A stretch of DNA of 64,000 nt from Bog-473 sp963850095 (GTDB taxonomy: Bacteria; Actinomycetota; Acidimicrobiia; Acidimicrobiales; RAAP-2), in NCBI GenBank assembly GCA_963850095.1, contig CAWKJX010000014.1:248001-312000 (forward strand), given 5' to 3'. The notes under the pieces are model-generated. The model was not told the origin of the DNA, searched no databases, and saw only the letters and a list, made by a program, of their open reading frames with translations. Positions 1-7,993 of this stretch are shown here, one piece after another (position 1 is the first letter of the stretch; every line of letters begins with the position of its first letter). Position numbers and translations under genes: made by a program.

Positions 1-221
1 GGTACGCCCACATGGTGGACGGCGTGGTCGATTTTGTAGAGGGAGATCCCGATCAGCGTGCCCACGGCCGCCACCAGGGCGAACACGAGAGAGCCGGTGA
101 TGATCAGGACGCGCTTGAGCACCCGGTGCTTGCGCGGCGTCGGCGTCGGCGTTGGCGTCGGCACCGGGGCCAACGCCGCAACACTCAGGTCAAGGCGCGG
201 CGTGGCGATGGCGATGGTCAA
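1..221 (-). CDS. LytR-CpsA-Psr family protein, N-terminal fragment
   Basis: Only the first 73 residues lie in the window; the gene runs off the left edge. A TTG start at 221 has GGAGG five bases upstream. The product has a short Thr-Pro-rich cytoplasmic tail, a basic patch (RKHRVLKR), one membrane segment of about 22 residues (LIITGSLVFALVAAVGTLIG) and then a segment of the type ISLYKIDHAVHH. This layout is usual for LCP proteins, which attach teichoic acids, arabinogalactan or capsule to peptidoglycan outside the membrane. The catalytic LCP domain itself is not visible, so the family call rests on N-terminal architecture only. Another type II membrane protein is possible. Confidence 0.5.
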   Translation of the reverse strand, partial: MTIAIATPRLDLSVAALAPVPTPTPTPTPRKHRVLKRVLIITGSLVFALVAAVGTLIGISLYKIDHAVHHVGV

Positions 222-376
222 GGTTCCCTCCGTCGGCTCTGCCGCCCCACTCCCCAGGCCGGCACGCCAGATCTCCCTGCGGGAAACCTACGCACCAGCT
301 ATTGCCCGCCCGTTGCCCCCTGGGTTCGATGTGGTTGCCGTGATCCTCACCAGGGCTCCACCCCGTCCGCGATGCT

Positions 377-1342
377 GTGGGCATGGAACCAGAACGTCCC
401 GATCGGCCGGAACCGGCGGTTGGTGTACCGCTGTTTCACTACAGCTCCCCCGACGAGGACAGTTCTCGCTGGTGGGACTTCCCTTTCCGTACGGGAGACA
501 TCGTGATCAGCACCCGTTCCAAGTCCGGCACCACCTGGATGCAGATGATCTGCCTGCTGCTGGTCCACCAGGCGCCGGACCTGCCGGCCAGCCTGGGCGC
601 TCTTTCGCCCTGGATGGACTGGAAAGTCCAGCACAAGGAGGTCGTCTGGGGGCTTTTGGAGGCCCAGCCGTTCCGGCGGGTCATTAAGACCCACACGCCG
701 CTCGACGGCGTGCCCATGGACGAGGGCGTGACCTACATCGTCATGGGTCGGGATCCGCTCGACATGGCCGTTTCCCTCTATCACCAGGGGGACAACATCG
801 ACCGAGAGCGCATGAGCGACCTTACTGGCCAGCCCGATCCCGAAATTGTCGCCCCGCCCGACCCACCGGCGGAGCGCCGGCCTCGGCAGCCCGTCGATCA
901 GTGGCTGCGCAACTTCGTCGATTGGGACCCCGACCCCCGCCAGCAGCTCGATTCACTTCCGGGGATCCTGTTCCACCTCACCGACGCCTGGGAGCGCCAG
1001 GCCGAGGCGGACGTCGTGCTCGTCCACTACGACGACCTGCTCCATGACCTCGACGGGTCCATGCGTCGACTGGCCCGGTTGCTCGGCCTCCCCGAAGACG
1101 AGGCCCGCTGGCCCTCCCTGGTCCACGCGGCCACCTTCGACGACATGCGGGCGCACGCCGAGGCCGCGGTGCCCGACGCCATGGGGGTACTCAAGGACCC
1201 GCGCGCTTTCTTCCGCAGCGGCGGCTCCGGCGAGGGTCGCCGCCTGCTCGGCGACGAGGAGCTGGCGCGCTACCACGCCCGGGAGGCGGAGCTCGCCCCG
1301 GCCGACCTGCTGGCCTGGCTCCACCGCGACGAGCGGGCCTGA
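377..1342 (+). CDS. Sulfotransferase family protein
   Basis: PAPS-dependent sulfotransferase fold, 321 aa, expected to move a sulfonate from 3'-phosphoadenylylsulfate to a hydroxyl or amine acceptor in the cytoplasm. The 5'-phosphosulfate loop is visible as SKSGTTW near residues 48-54, at the end of the first strand. A 3'-phosphate-binding segment of the RDPLDMAVSLYHQ type follows near 122-135. Length matches cytosolic-type sulfotransferases. Start choice is GTG 377 or ATG 383, two codons apart. It is followed one base later by a DinB-like gene and is probably co-transcribed with it. The acceptor cannot be deduced. Confidence 0.85.
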   Translation: MGMEPERPDRPEPAVGVPLFHYSSPDEDSSRWWDFPFRTGDIVISTRSKSGTTWMQMICLLLVHQAPDLPASLGALSPWMDWKVQHKEVVWGLLEAQPFRRVIKTHTPLDGVPMDEGVTYIVMGRDPLDMAVSLYHQGDNIDRERMSDLTGQPDPEIVAPPDPPAERRPRQPVDQWLRNFVDWDPDPRQQLDSLPGILFHLTDAWERQAEADVVLVHYDDLLHDLDGSMRRLARLLGLPEDEARWPSLVHAATFDDMRAHAEAAVPDAMGVLKDPRAFFRSGGSGEGRRLLGDEELARYHAREAELAPADLLAWLHRDERA

Positions 1343-1343
1343 G

Positions 1344-1889
1344 GTGGCCATCCCGCCCGACGACAAGGACTGGACCTGGGTGCTCGAGCGTCCCTGTCCC
1401 GAGTGCGGTCTCGACGCCTCCACCCTGCGCGCCGACGCCGTCGCCGACCTTCTGCGCGCCAACGCCGACGCCTGGACGGAGCTGTTGGTGGCCGCACCGG
1501 CCGGCCCGCTACGCCAGCGCCCGCGCCACGACCGCTGGTCGGCGGTCGAATACGCCTGCCACGTCCGCGACGTGTGCGCGCTGTTCCGCTACCGCCTCGG
1601 CCTCATGCTCGACGAGGACGACCCGCTCTTCCCGAACTGGGACCAGGACGCCACGGCCCTCGAGGAGGACTACGGCACGCAGGATCCGGCGGTCGTGGCG
1701 ACCCAGCTCGTTGAGGAGGCCGTCCGGCTCGCCGATGCCTTCGACGCGGTCAGCGGCGAGCAGTGGCAGCGGCCCGGCCGACGTAGCGATGGCGCGACCT
1801 TCACCGTCGACAGCTTCAGCCGCTACATGGTCCACGACCCGATCCATCACCTCTACGACGTGACGGGGGAGCGAGCGTCGCCTGCCTGA
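1344..1889 (+). CDS. DinB superfamily protein
   Basis: A 181 aa protein with the four-helix DinB/YfiT-like layout. It has a His in the second helix (EYACHVRDVCALF) and a His cluster near the C-terminus (HDPIHHLYD), which are the usual metal ligands of the family. Members include mycothiol- or bacillithiol-dependent transferases, and many are uncharacterised. A CPECG motif near the N-terminus is typical of the actinobacterial subgroup. GTG 1344 is chosen because it lies one base past the stop of the sulfotransferase gene and gives the expected family length. The open frame extends much further upstream but that part only shadows the sulfotransferase gene. Substrate unknown. Confidence 0.75.
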   Translation: MAIPPDDKDWTWVLERPCPECGLDASTLRADAVADLLRANADAWTELLVAAPAGPLRQRPRHDRWSAVEYACHVRDVCALFRYRLGLMLDEDDPLFPNWDQDATALEEDYGTQDPAVVATQLVEEAVRLADAFDAVSGEQWQRPGRRSDGATFTVDSFSRYMVHDPIHHLYDVTGERASPA

Positions 1890-1932
1890 GCCGCTCTGCC
1901 GCCTCGGCGCCGGCGCAGAGGCGGGGCGTCGG

Positions 1933-2715
1933 TCAGCTCGGAAGCAGCCGGGCGGACTCCGGATCGAGATGAACGGTGGCGTGTGTGATGGTCCGCAGGG
2001 CCGAGGCCGGACAGCTGGGCGCGATCGGGCCGGTCAGGGCGGTACGGACCGGCTCGGCCTTCCGCGCCTCGGGCACTATGGCCAGGACCCGCCCCGCCCG
2101 CAGGAGCGCCGGTACGGTCACCGTGATGGCGCGTGTCGGCACGGCGTCGAGCTCGGGGAAGTGGCCCTCGTTGACCTGTTGGCGTCGGCAGGCCGCGTCG
2201 AGCTCGACCACCTTCACGTCGAGTGGGTCGTCGAAGTCGGCCACCGGTGGGTCGTTGAAGGCCAGATGGCCGTTCTCGCCGATCCCGAGGCAGCACAGGT
2301 CGAGCGGATACCGCCGCAGCAGGCCGGCGTACCGCGTGCACTCCTCCGCGGCGTCACCCAGTCCCTCGACGTAGTAGGCCGCCTGGGGCTGCGCCGGTTC
2401 CACGATCCGCTCGCGGATCCACTTCTGGAACCCGGCGGGGTGGTCGGGGCCGACGCCCACGTACTCGTCCATGTGGAAGACCACGGTGTCGGACCACGGC
2501 ACGCCCCCGGTCTCGTGCACCAGCGCCTGGACGAAGGCCAGCTGCGAGTTCCCGGTGGCGAACATGGCGTGCGCCACCCCCCGGGCTTCGACCGCCGCCC
2601 GCAGGACGGCGCAGGCTTCGTCGGCCGCTGCCCGCGCCATGGCCGCGGCGTCGGGGTGGACGACCACCGTGGCGGCATCGACGGTGATCGACCCGGGCTG
2701 CACGGCGTTCAGCAT
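1933..2715 (-). CDS. NagB-type 6-phosphosugar deaminase/isomerase
   Basis: A 260 aa protein of the glucosamine-6-phosphate deaminase / 6-phosphogluconolactonase superfamily. Visible motifs are the phosphate loop ATGNSQ (53-58), the acid pair HMDEYVG (81-87) and GIGENGHLAFNDPP (144-157), where the NagB active-site Asp/Glu and His sit. It probably interconverts an amino-sugar 6-phosphate and a ketose 6-phosphate with release of ammonia. ATG 2715 is preferred: the frame is open further upstream, but that would overlap the divergent dehydratase gene. Only 29 bases separate the two divergent starts. The GEN variant of the usual GxDGH motif makes the exact substrate uncertain. Confidence 0.8.
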   Translation of the reverse strand: MLNAVQPGSITVDAATVVVHPDAAAMARAAADEACAVLRAAVEARGVAHAMFATGNSQLAFVQALVHETGGVPWSDTVVFHMDEYVGVGPDHPAGFQKWIRERIVEPAQPQAAYYVEGLGDAAEECTRYAGLLRRYPLDLCCLGIGENGHLAFNDPPVADFDDPLDVKVVELDAACRRQQVNEGHFPELDAVPTRAITVTVPALLRAGRVLAIVPEARKAEPVRTALTGPIAPSCPASALRTITHATVHLDPESARLLPS

Positions 2716-2744
2716 GCCAGTCCGGCCTGGGACAGACTTGGCCC

Positions 2745-3704
2745 ATGCGCGACGTCGCTCTGCCGGAGCCCCACCAGTTCGAGTCGGCCTGGAAGGTGGT
2801 GCGTCGCTTCCTGGCCGTGACGCCGATCGTCGAGGCCCCACAGCTCGGCCCTTCGGTGGTGGTCAAGGTGGAGACGGTCCAGCCCACCGGCTCGTTCAAG
2901 GTACGCGGCGGCCTGGCCGCCGTCGCGGCCACCCTGGAGGAGGATCCCGAGCGCGCCGTGGTGGCGTCGTCGGCCGGCAACCACGGGCTCGGGCTGGCGT
3001 ACGCCGCCGCCAAGCTCGGCGCCAGCGTCACCGTCGTCGTCCCCACCGGCGCGTCCGCCGCCAAGGTGTCCGCCCTGCGCCAATTCGACGTGCGCCTGGT
3101 GCTGCACGGCGAGGGCTATCGCGAGGCGGAGACGCACGCACTCGATTTGGCCGCCGGCGACGGGAGCCGCTATGTGTCGCCCTACAACGACCCCGATGTC
3201 ATCGCCGGTCAGTCCACGGTCGGTCGCGAGCTGCTCGAACAGGTGCCCGGCCTCGGCACCGTCGTCGTGCCGTGCGGCGGCGGCGGCCTGCTGGCGGGCA
3301 TCACCCTCGCCCTCGAGGGGACGGGGGTGCGCGTGGTCGGGGTCGAGTCCGAGGCGTCGCCGTCCATGAGCGCGGCGGTGGCGGCCGGGGCCATTGTGCC
3401 GATCCACGTCGAACCGACCGTGGCCGACGGGCTGGCGGGCAACCTCGAGCCGGGCGCGGTCACCGTCGGGATCGCGCACGACCGCCACGTTGAGATCCTC
3501 ACGGTCAGCGAGACCGACATCCGCTCTGCCATGGCCTTCTCGGCCCAGAAGATGGGCCTCGTGCTCGAGGGGGCGGGCGCCGTCGGCGTGGCCGCCCTGC
3601 GGGCCGGCATCATCGCGCCCGACCCCGACGGCAAGGAGACGGTGGTCGTCCTCACTGGCCGCAACGTGGCGCCCAAGCTCCTGTCCGAGGTGCTCCATTC
3701 CTGA
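2745..3704 (+). CDS. Threonine/serine dehydratase-like PLP enzyme
   Basis: Fold type II PLP enzyme, 319 aa, resembling catabolic threonine dehydratase without the C-terminal ACT regulatory domain. The PLP lysine is in GSFKVRG (K52), SSAGNHG (75-81) forms the substrate-carboxylate loop, and CGGGGLL (177-183) is the phosphate-binding glycine loop. Likely reaction: deamination of threonine or serine to a 2-oxo acid. Absence of the ACT domain argues against isoleucine-type feedback control. Its stop is overlapped by the next gene, so the two are probably translationally coupled. Confidence 0.85.
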   Translation: MRDVALPEPHQFESAWKVVRRFLAVTPIVEAPQLGPSVVVKVETVQPTGSFKVRGGLAAVAATLEEDPERAVVASSAGNHGLGLAYAAAKLGASVTVVVPTGASAAKVSALRQFDVRLVLHGEGYREAETHALDLAAGDGSRYVSPYNDPDVIAGQSTVGRELLEQVPGLGTVVVPCGGGGLLAGITLALEGTGVRVVGVESEASPSMSAAVAAGAIVPIHVEPTVADGLAGNLEPGAVTVGIAHDRHVEILTVSETDIRSAMAFSAQKMGLVLEGAGAVGVAALRAGIIAPDPDGKETVVVLTGRNVAPKLLSEVLHS

Positions 3705-4515
3705 GCTCGAGGCCAACGGCGCCACCCTCGCCTACGAGGTCGCCGGCGGGGGAGACCCGCTGCTGCTGATCGCCGGCTGCGGGCAGCCCGCCGCGGCCTG
3801 GCATCTCTCCCTGGTACCGGCGCTGGCGGCCGCCGGCTACACCGTCGCCACCTACGACAACCGGGGCGTGGCCCCGTCCTCGTCTCCGCCCGCGCCCTAC
3901 AGCGTCGACCTCCTGACGGACGACGCGGTGGCGCTGCTCGACCACCTGGGCTGGGACGGGCCGGTACGGGTCGCCGGCCACTCGATGGGCGGGTGGATCG
4001 CCGAGACCCTGGTGCTCGACCACCCCGAGCGGGTCCGCGCCGCTGCCCTCATGGGCAGCGCCAACCGGCCCACCGCGTGGGAGGTGGCCATCACCACGGT
4101 CGAGCGCGACCTGGCCCGGCTCGACTACGACCTGCCGCCGCTCTTCTACGCCACCGAGACGCTGCGCTACCTCCCCATGTCCGACCTGCAGGACTCCGAG
4201 GTCGTGAGCACGTGGCTCTCCTTCATGGGCGAAGTGCCGGTCTGGCCCAACCCCGGCCGGCTCGGCCAGTACGAGGCGGCGTTGGCCTGGTCGACCGACC
4301 CGATCCGCACGACCCGTTGGTCCGAGATCCGCACACCGTGCCTGATCCTCGCCTTCGAGCACGACGTCGATTCTCCTCCCCGCTACGCCCGCCAGGCGTC
4401 AGAGACCATTGCGGGCTGTGCCTACCGGGAGATCGCCGGCGCCGGCCACCTCGGCTTCATCACCCATGCCGACGAGGCGGCCCGACACCTGGTCGAGTTC
4501 TTCGACGGCGCATAG
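3697..4515 (+). CDS. Alpha/beta hydrolase, apparent ATT start
   Basis: A 272 aa alpha/beta hydrolase. The nucleophile elbow is GHSMGG (Ser about 96), the acid is in FEHDVDSP near 230 and the His is in GAGHLGF near 252. The family normally begins PELxxNGxxLxYEVAG, and here PELEANGATLAYEVAG follows directly after ATT 3697-3699. No ATG, GTG or TTG lies in frame nearby. GAGGTG sits at start distance upstream, and the ATT overlaps the stop of the dehydratase gene (ATTCCTGA). The alternative in-frame CTG at 3655 would add 14 non-homologous residues. I therefore place the start at ATT, though a base error for ATG or GTG is possible. Substrate unknown. Confidence 0.8.
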   Translation: MPELEANGATLAYEVAGGGDPLLLIAGCGQPAAAWHLSLVPALAAAGYTVATYDNRGVAPSSSPPAPYSVDLLTDDAVALLDHLGWDGPVRVAGHSMGGWIAETLVLDHPERVRAAALMGSANRPTAWEVAITTVERDLARLDYDLPPLFYATETLRYLPMSDLQDSEVVSTWLSFMGEVPVWPNPGRLGQYEAALAWSTDPIRTTRWSEIRTPCLILAFEHDVDSPPRYARQASETIAGCAYREIAGAGHLGFITHADEAARHLVEFFDGA

Positions 4516-4651
4516 GCGGAAGCACAACCAGATCTCTCTGCGGGTGCACCGATCCGAGAACGAGCGCCATCGGCCGTTCACGAAATTCCCTCGGGGTCGT
4601 GCCGCCACTTAGGGGGGTCAGACGCGGTCGCGCCGCTGACCGCCCGAACGG

Positions 4652-5044
4652 TCAACTCCGCCCGATGATCACCCTCGTTGCCGCTTCGGCCAGGGTGCGC
4701 TCGGTGCTCAGCAGCTGCTGGGTGATGTCGAAGCCAGCCTGCACCAGCGTCTCCAGATTGGACACCGGAACGACACTGGGCAGCTTCGGCGTGAGGGGCG
4801 CGGTGATGTCGCCTACGGCCGCGATCACCGAAAGCCCTATGGCCTCCGCGGCCTTTATGGAGGCAATCGCCTGATCCTTGAGCACCAACCCGGCGTTTTC
4901 TCCCTGCTTGAACGACACTTCAGCTTGTGTGCGTGCAATCGTCGCCAGTCCCTCGAAACTCCCGGCGATGCTCTCGGCCAGGCCTTCGGCGGTACCGTCA
5001 GCCCTTCCGTTCTTGATTGTCCTCTCGGCTTCGGTAGTAGGCAC
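4652..5044 (-). CDS. Phasin-like small helical protein
   Basis: A 130 aa, Ala-rich, nearly all-helical protein without a signal peptide or catalytic motif. The pattern (AESIAGSFEGLATIARTQAE, then FKQGENAGLVLKDQ) resembles phasins, which coat polyhydroxyalkanoate granules, but I cannot see a diagnostic signature. The ATG at 5044 is preceded by a 120-base leader and a good sigma70-type promoter. It is monocistronic, with free DNA on both sides. Alternative: a generic coiled-coil stress or storage-associated protein. Confidence 0.6.
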   Translation of the reverse strand: MPTTEAERTIKNGRADGTAEGLAESIAGSFEGLATIARTQAEVSFKQGENAGLVLKDQAIASIKAAEAIGLSVIAAVGDITAPLTPKLPSVVPVSNLETLVQAGFDITQQLLSTERTLAEAATRVIIGRS

Positions 5045-5171
5045 AGTGGTCTCCTCGGCAGTCGGGATAGTGGACGTCTACGGCTCGGGCACATCGGCCT
5101 CGATGGTGCAGACACGTTCGACCAGCATGACGAACTGAGCGCATCACCCAGCACCTGAACCCGCGCGCGGA

Positions 5172-5199
5172 ATTCTAGGGACTGGCAGAGAGAAGTCAA
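5172..5199 (-). promoter_or_regulatory. Sigma70-type promoter of the phasin-like gene
   Basis: Read on the minus strand: TTGACT, a 16-base spacer, then TAGAAT. Each hexamer matches the housekeeping consensus at five of six positions. It lies about 130 bases upstream of the phasin-like ATG, implying a 5' leader of roughly 120 bases. Confidence 0.5.
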
Positions 5200-5479
5200 T
5201 GAAGCGAGCCCGAACGGCCCGCGGATTTCCGCTCGTCGTCACGTGCACGTCTCGTAGCCAACGTTCCCGTCACACAGATGCTTGCGCAACGCGACGTGGG
5301 CACACCGCCATTGAAACGACGCCCACCCGAAGGCGGCAACCCCCATCCGGTGGCGGCGCGCCTGCATCGCAACGACGAGACAAACCGGCATTCCGCCGTG
5401 GCTCGACCACCTCTCGGCCTTCAGGTCCGGCCACTGCTCAGTCGTCGCTCTGTCACCGCCTCCGCCGCACCTGCATCCC
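5200..5479. other. Gene-free stretch, nothing recognised
   Basis: Between the phasin-like promoter and the stop of the MerR-PP2C gene there is no convincing coding frame, repeat, hairpin with T-tract or RNA gene. Short open frames on both strands lack a ribosome binding site and family-like composition. Confidence 0.5.
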
Positions 5480-6547
5480 TCAAGCGGCCACCTCGGCGAC
5501 GACGACGGAGACGTTGTCACGACCGCCGTGAGCAATGGCGCCGTCGATCAGGGAGTCGACGATCGCAGCCACGTCTCCGCCTCGGGCCACGGCGCTCGCG
5601 ATCTCCGTGCCCGACAACTCGTTGAACAGACCATCACTACAAACGACGATTCGGTCCCCTTCTTCGACGGCAAGCGAGCTGCGATCGATCTCGACATCGG
5701 GCCCGACACCGAGCGCCCGGGTGAGAACGCCGTAATGGGGATGCTGAGCTGCCTCTTCCTCCCGCAGCTCGCCTCGCTCGATGAGCGCGGCCGTGACGCT
5801 GTGGTCCTGGGTCAGCCGGCGCAGGCCGCCCTCGTGCCACAAATAGGCCCGGCTGTCGCCGACGTGGACGAGGGCGACGAGCCCGTCCGCCAGGAGTCCC
5901 GCCGCGCAGATTGTGGTGCCCATGCCCTCCAACCCCGGCTGGGCCATTGCGTGCTCCTGAATGGCCCAGTTGGCGGCACGCACCGCCGCTTCGAGCTCGT
6001 CCACCGATCGTCCGGTGAAGACCGCCGGCACCACGCTGGCGGCGGCATTCGCCGCGATCTCGCCCCCCGGGTGACCCCCCATGCCGTCGGCGACGAGCAC
6101 CAGGCGGTCACCGCTCACGATGGCGTCTTCGTTGTTCTCGCGGCGCCGTCCGATGTCGGTGCGGCCCGCCGTTCGGAGTGTCGTCACGAGCTTCTCCTCG
6201 GATTGTGGGTTGGCTAGGGGGAACAACGGGTCCTCGCTCGCCGCGACGAGGTGGCTGGCCAGCGCGAGCGCTCTTTGTCGATTGTGCGCGTCGGTTCGGA
6301 GCTGCCTCTCCCAGGCCTCGAGCTGCGCCGGGCAGGGTTGACGCATGAAGGCACGGATGGCGGCCAGTGGTACGTCCGCTCGTCGGAGGGCATCAATCAA
6401 CCGGGCGTCGGCCAACTGGCCCGGCGAGTAGTAGCGATACCCCGAGCCCGGGTCCACCGCGGTCGGGGCGAGGAGGCCTTCGGCCGCGTACGTCCTCAGC
6501 CGTTTGGCCGACAGCCCGGAACGCTCCGAGAACTCACCAATGGCCAT
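5480..6547 (-). CDS. MerR-type DNA-binding domain fused to PP2C phosphatase
   Basis: A 355 aa two-domain protein. Residues 1-75 form a MerR winged helix (GEFSERSGLSAKRLRTY, then GYRYYSPGQLADARLI). A helical linker spans about 76-118. Residues 120-355 form a PP2C Ser/Thr phosphatase with all metal motifs: RENNED (136-141), DGMGGH (154-159), GDSR (230-233), SDGL (304-307) and RDNVSV (343-348). A manganese-dependent phosphoprotein phosphatase is thus tied to a promoter-binding module. ATG 6547 starts exactly at the MerR domain; frame upstream of it is low-complexity. The next gene upstream on the strand is an acetyltransferase 92 bases away. Confidence 0.85.
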   Translation of the reverse strand: MAIGEFSERSGLSAKRLRTYAAEGLLAPTAVDPGSGYRYYSPGQLADARLIDALRRADVPLAAIRAFMRQPCPAQLEAWERQLRTDAHNRQRALALASHLVAASEDPLFPLANPQSEEKLVTTLRTAGRTDIGRRRENNEDAIVSGDRLVLVADGMGGHPGGEIAANAAASVVPAVFTGRSVDELEAAVRAANWAIQEHAMAQPGLEGMGTTICAAGLLADGLVALVHVGDSRAYLWHEGGLRRLTQDHSVTAALIERGELREEEAAQHPHYGVLTRALGVGPDVEIDRSSLAVEEGDRIVVCSDGLFNELSGTEIASAVARGGDVAAIVDSLIDGAIAHGGRDNVSVVVAEVAA

Positions 6548-6639
6548 GAGGTCGTCCACGCTCTGAAGCTTGGACCCTGCCCCGTGGTGAGAGTCAAGTG
6601 GGAGGATCGGGGAACGGCTCGAGTGCGAAGAGCTGGTGG

Positions 6640-6963
6640 TCAGGGCGACGCCGGCCGGGCGGACTCCCAATCGATGTCCACGCGGGACGCCGCGTCGGGG
6701 TGCCGCTGCAGCCAGTCACGGGCGAAGGGGCACCACGGCACCACGGTCAGCCCTTCCCTCTCGGCCCGGTCGAGCGCGGCCGTGACCAGGCGCCCCCCGA
6801 GCCCGCGTCCGGCCAGGGCGTCGGGGACCTCGGTGTGGACGAGCACGAGCCGACCGCCGTTGACGTGGTAGAGGAGCTCGGCCTCCGCATGGCCGTCGCG
6901 GTAGACGAAGCGGCTCTCGCCGCGCGCGTCGACGATCTCGGGTTCCTCTGACGAGGTCGTCAT
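6640..6963 (-). CDS. Small GNAT N-acetyltransferase (YjdJ-type)
   Basis: A 107 aa single-domain acetyltransferase of the short Acetyltransf_CG type. The acetyl-CoA loop is visible as GRGLGGRLV (52-60), and a CPFARDWLQRHPD segment closes the domain (78-90). These proteins are cytoplasmic and their acceptors are usually unknown. ATG 6963 is chosen because the family begins shortly before the strand RFVYRDGHAEAEL. Its start is divergent from the pirin gene, with 82 bases between the two starts. Confidence 0.8.
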   Translation of the reverse strand: MTTSSEEPEIVDARGESRFVYRDGHAEAELLYHVNGGRLVLVHTEVPDALAGRGLGGRLVTAALDRAEREGLTVVPWCPFARDWLQRHPDAASRVDIDWESARPASP

Positions 6964-7045
6964 GGCGGGCTCCGTCCTCTCGGGTGCCCGCACACTAAGG
7001 GCTTCCCCGGGCGGGGCGGCCCGGGCTGGTGTAAGGAAGAGGGCC

Positions 7046-7975
7046 ATGAGCGGGCCAGTGACCACCGAGGACAGCGCGGCGTCGCCCGAGCGGGCGAGCC
7101 CCGCAGCGGGCCCGGTGTCGCTCGAGCCCGGCCGCCAGACGTTGGTCGGCGAGCTGCCCGTCCGCCGGGTGCTGCCCCGCCGACCCCGCCGTACCGTCGG
7201 AGCCTGGTGTTTCGCCGACCACATGGGCCCGGTCCCGGTGAGCGAGGAGCACGGCGCGGACATCGGTCCGCATCCCCACATGGGGTTGCAGACGGTGACC
7301 TGGCTGGTGTCGGGGGAGCTGGTCCATCGCGACAGCCTCGGGTCCGAGCAGGTCATCAGGCCCGGCCAGCTCAACCTGATGACCGCCGGCCACGGCGTGG
7401 CGCACAGCGAGGAGAACACGGGCCGCTATCGCGGTGACCTACAGGGGATTCAGCTGTGGGTGGCCCAACCCGAGTCGACACGCCAGGGCGCGGCCGCCTT
7501 CGAGCACCAGGCCGACCTGCCGCAGCTCGAGTTCGGCGGGTCCCGTGTCACCGTGCTGGTCGGCGACCTCGGCGGCCAGGCCTCCCCGGCCCGGCGCGAC
7601 ACCGACCACGTGGGGGCGGACCTGGTCTTGTCACCCCCGGGGACCGTGCTGCCGCTGCGCCCCGAATGCGAGTACGCGCTCATCGTGGTGGAGGGAGCGG
7701 TGGCCATCGGCGACCAGGTCGCCCGACCGGGCGAGCTGGCCTACCTCGGGACCGGCCGGGACGAGTGCCCACTCGGGGTGGACGAGCCGGCCCGCGCCCT
7801 GCTCGTCGGTGGTGTCCCGTTCCCCGAACCCGTGCTCATGTGGTGGAACTTCGTCGCCCGCACCCGTGAGGAGGTCTCGGTGGCGCGCCGCCAGTGGACG
7901 GAAGACGACGGGCGTTTCGGCACGGTCTCTTCCTCATTGAAGAGGATCGAGGTTGGCCCGCCGCCCTGGGAGTGA
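7046..7975 (+). CDS. Pirin family protein
   Basis: A 309 aa bicupin. The N-terminal cupin carries the pirin metal ligands: HPHMG (His-x-His) and, about 45 residues later, GHGVAHSE (His and Glu). The RVLPRRPRRTVGAWCFADHMGP segment is the usual pirin N-terminal strand. Known functions of the family range from quercetin 2,3-dioxygenase activity to redox-sensing cofactors; which applies here cannot be told. ATG 7046 follows GGAAGAGGG. The protein has a longer N-terminal Ser/Pro-rich tail than most pirins. Confidence 0.87.
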   Translation: MSGPVTTEDSAASPERASPAAGPVSLEPGRQTLVGELPVRRVLPRRPRRTVGAWCFADHMGPVPVSEEHGADIGPHPHMGLQTVTWLVSGELVHRDSLGSEQVIRPGQLNLMTAGHGVAHSEENTGRYRGDLQGIQLWVAQPESTRQGAAAFEHQADLPQLEFGGSRVTVLVGDLGGQASPARRDTDHVGADLVLSPPGTVLPLRPECEYALIVVEGAVAIGDQVARPGELAYLGTGRDECPLGVDEPARALLVGGVPFPEPVLMWWNFVARTREEVSVARRQWTEDDGRFGTVSSSLKRIEVGPPPWE

Positions 7976-7993
7976 GGGGAGCGGCCCGGCCGC

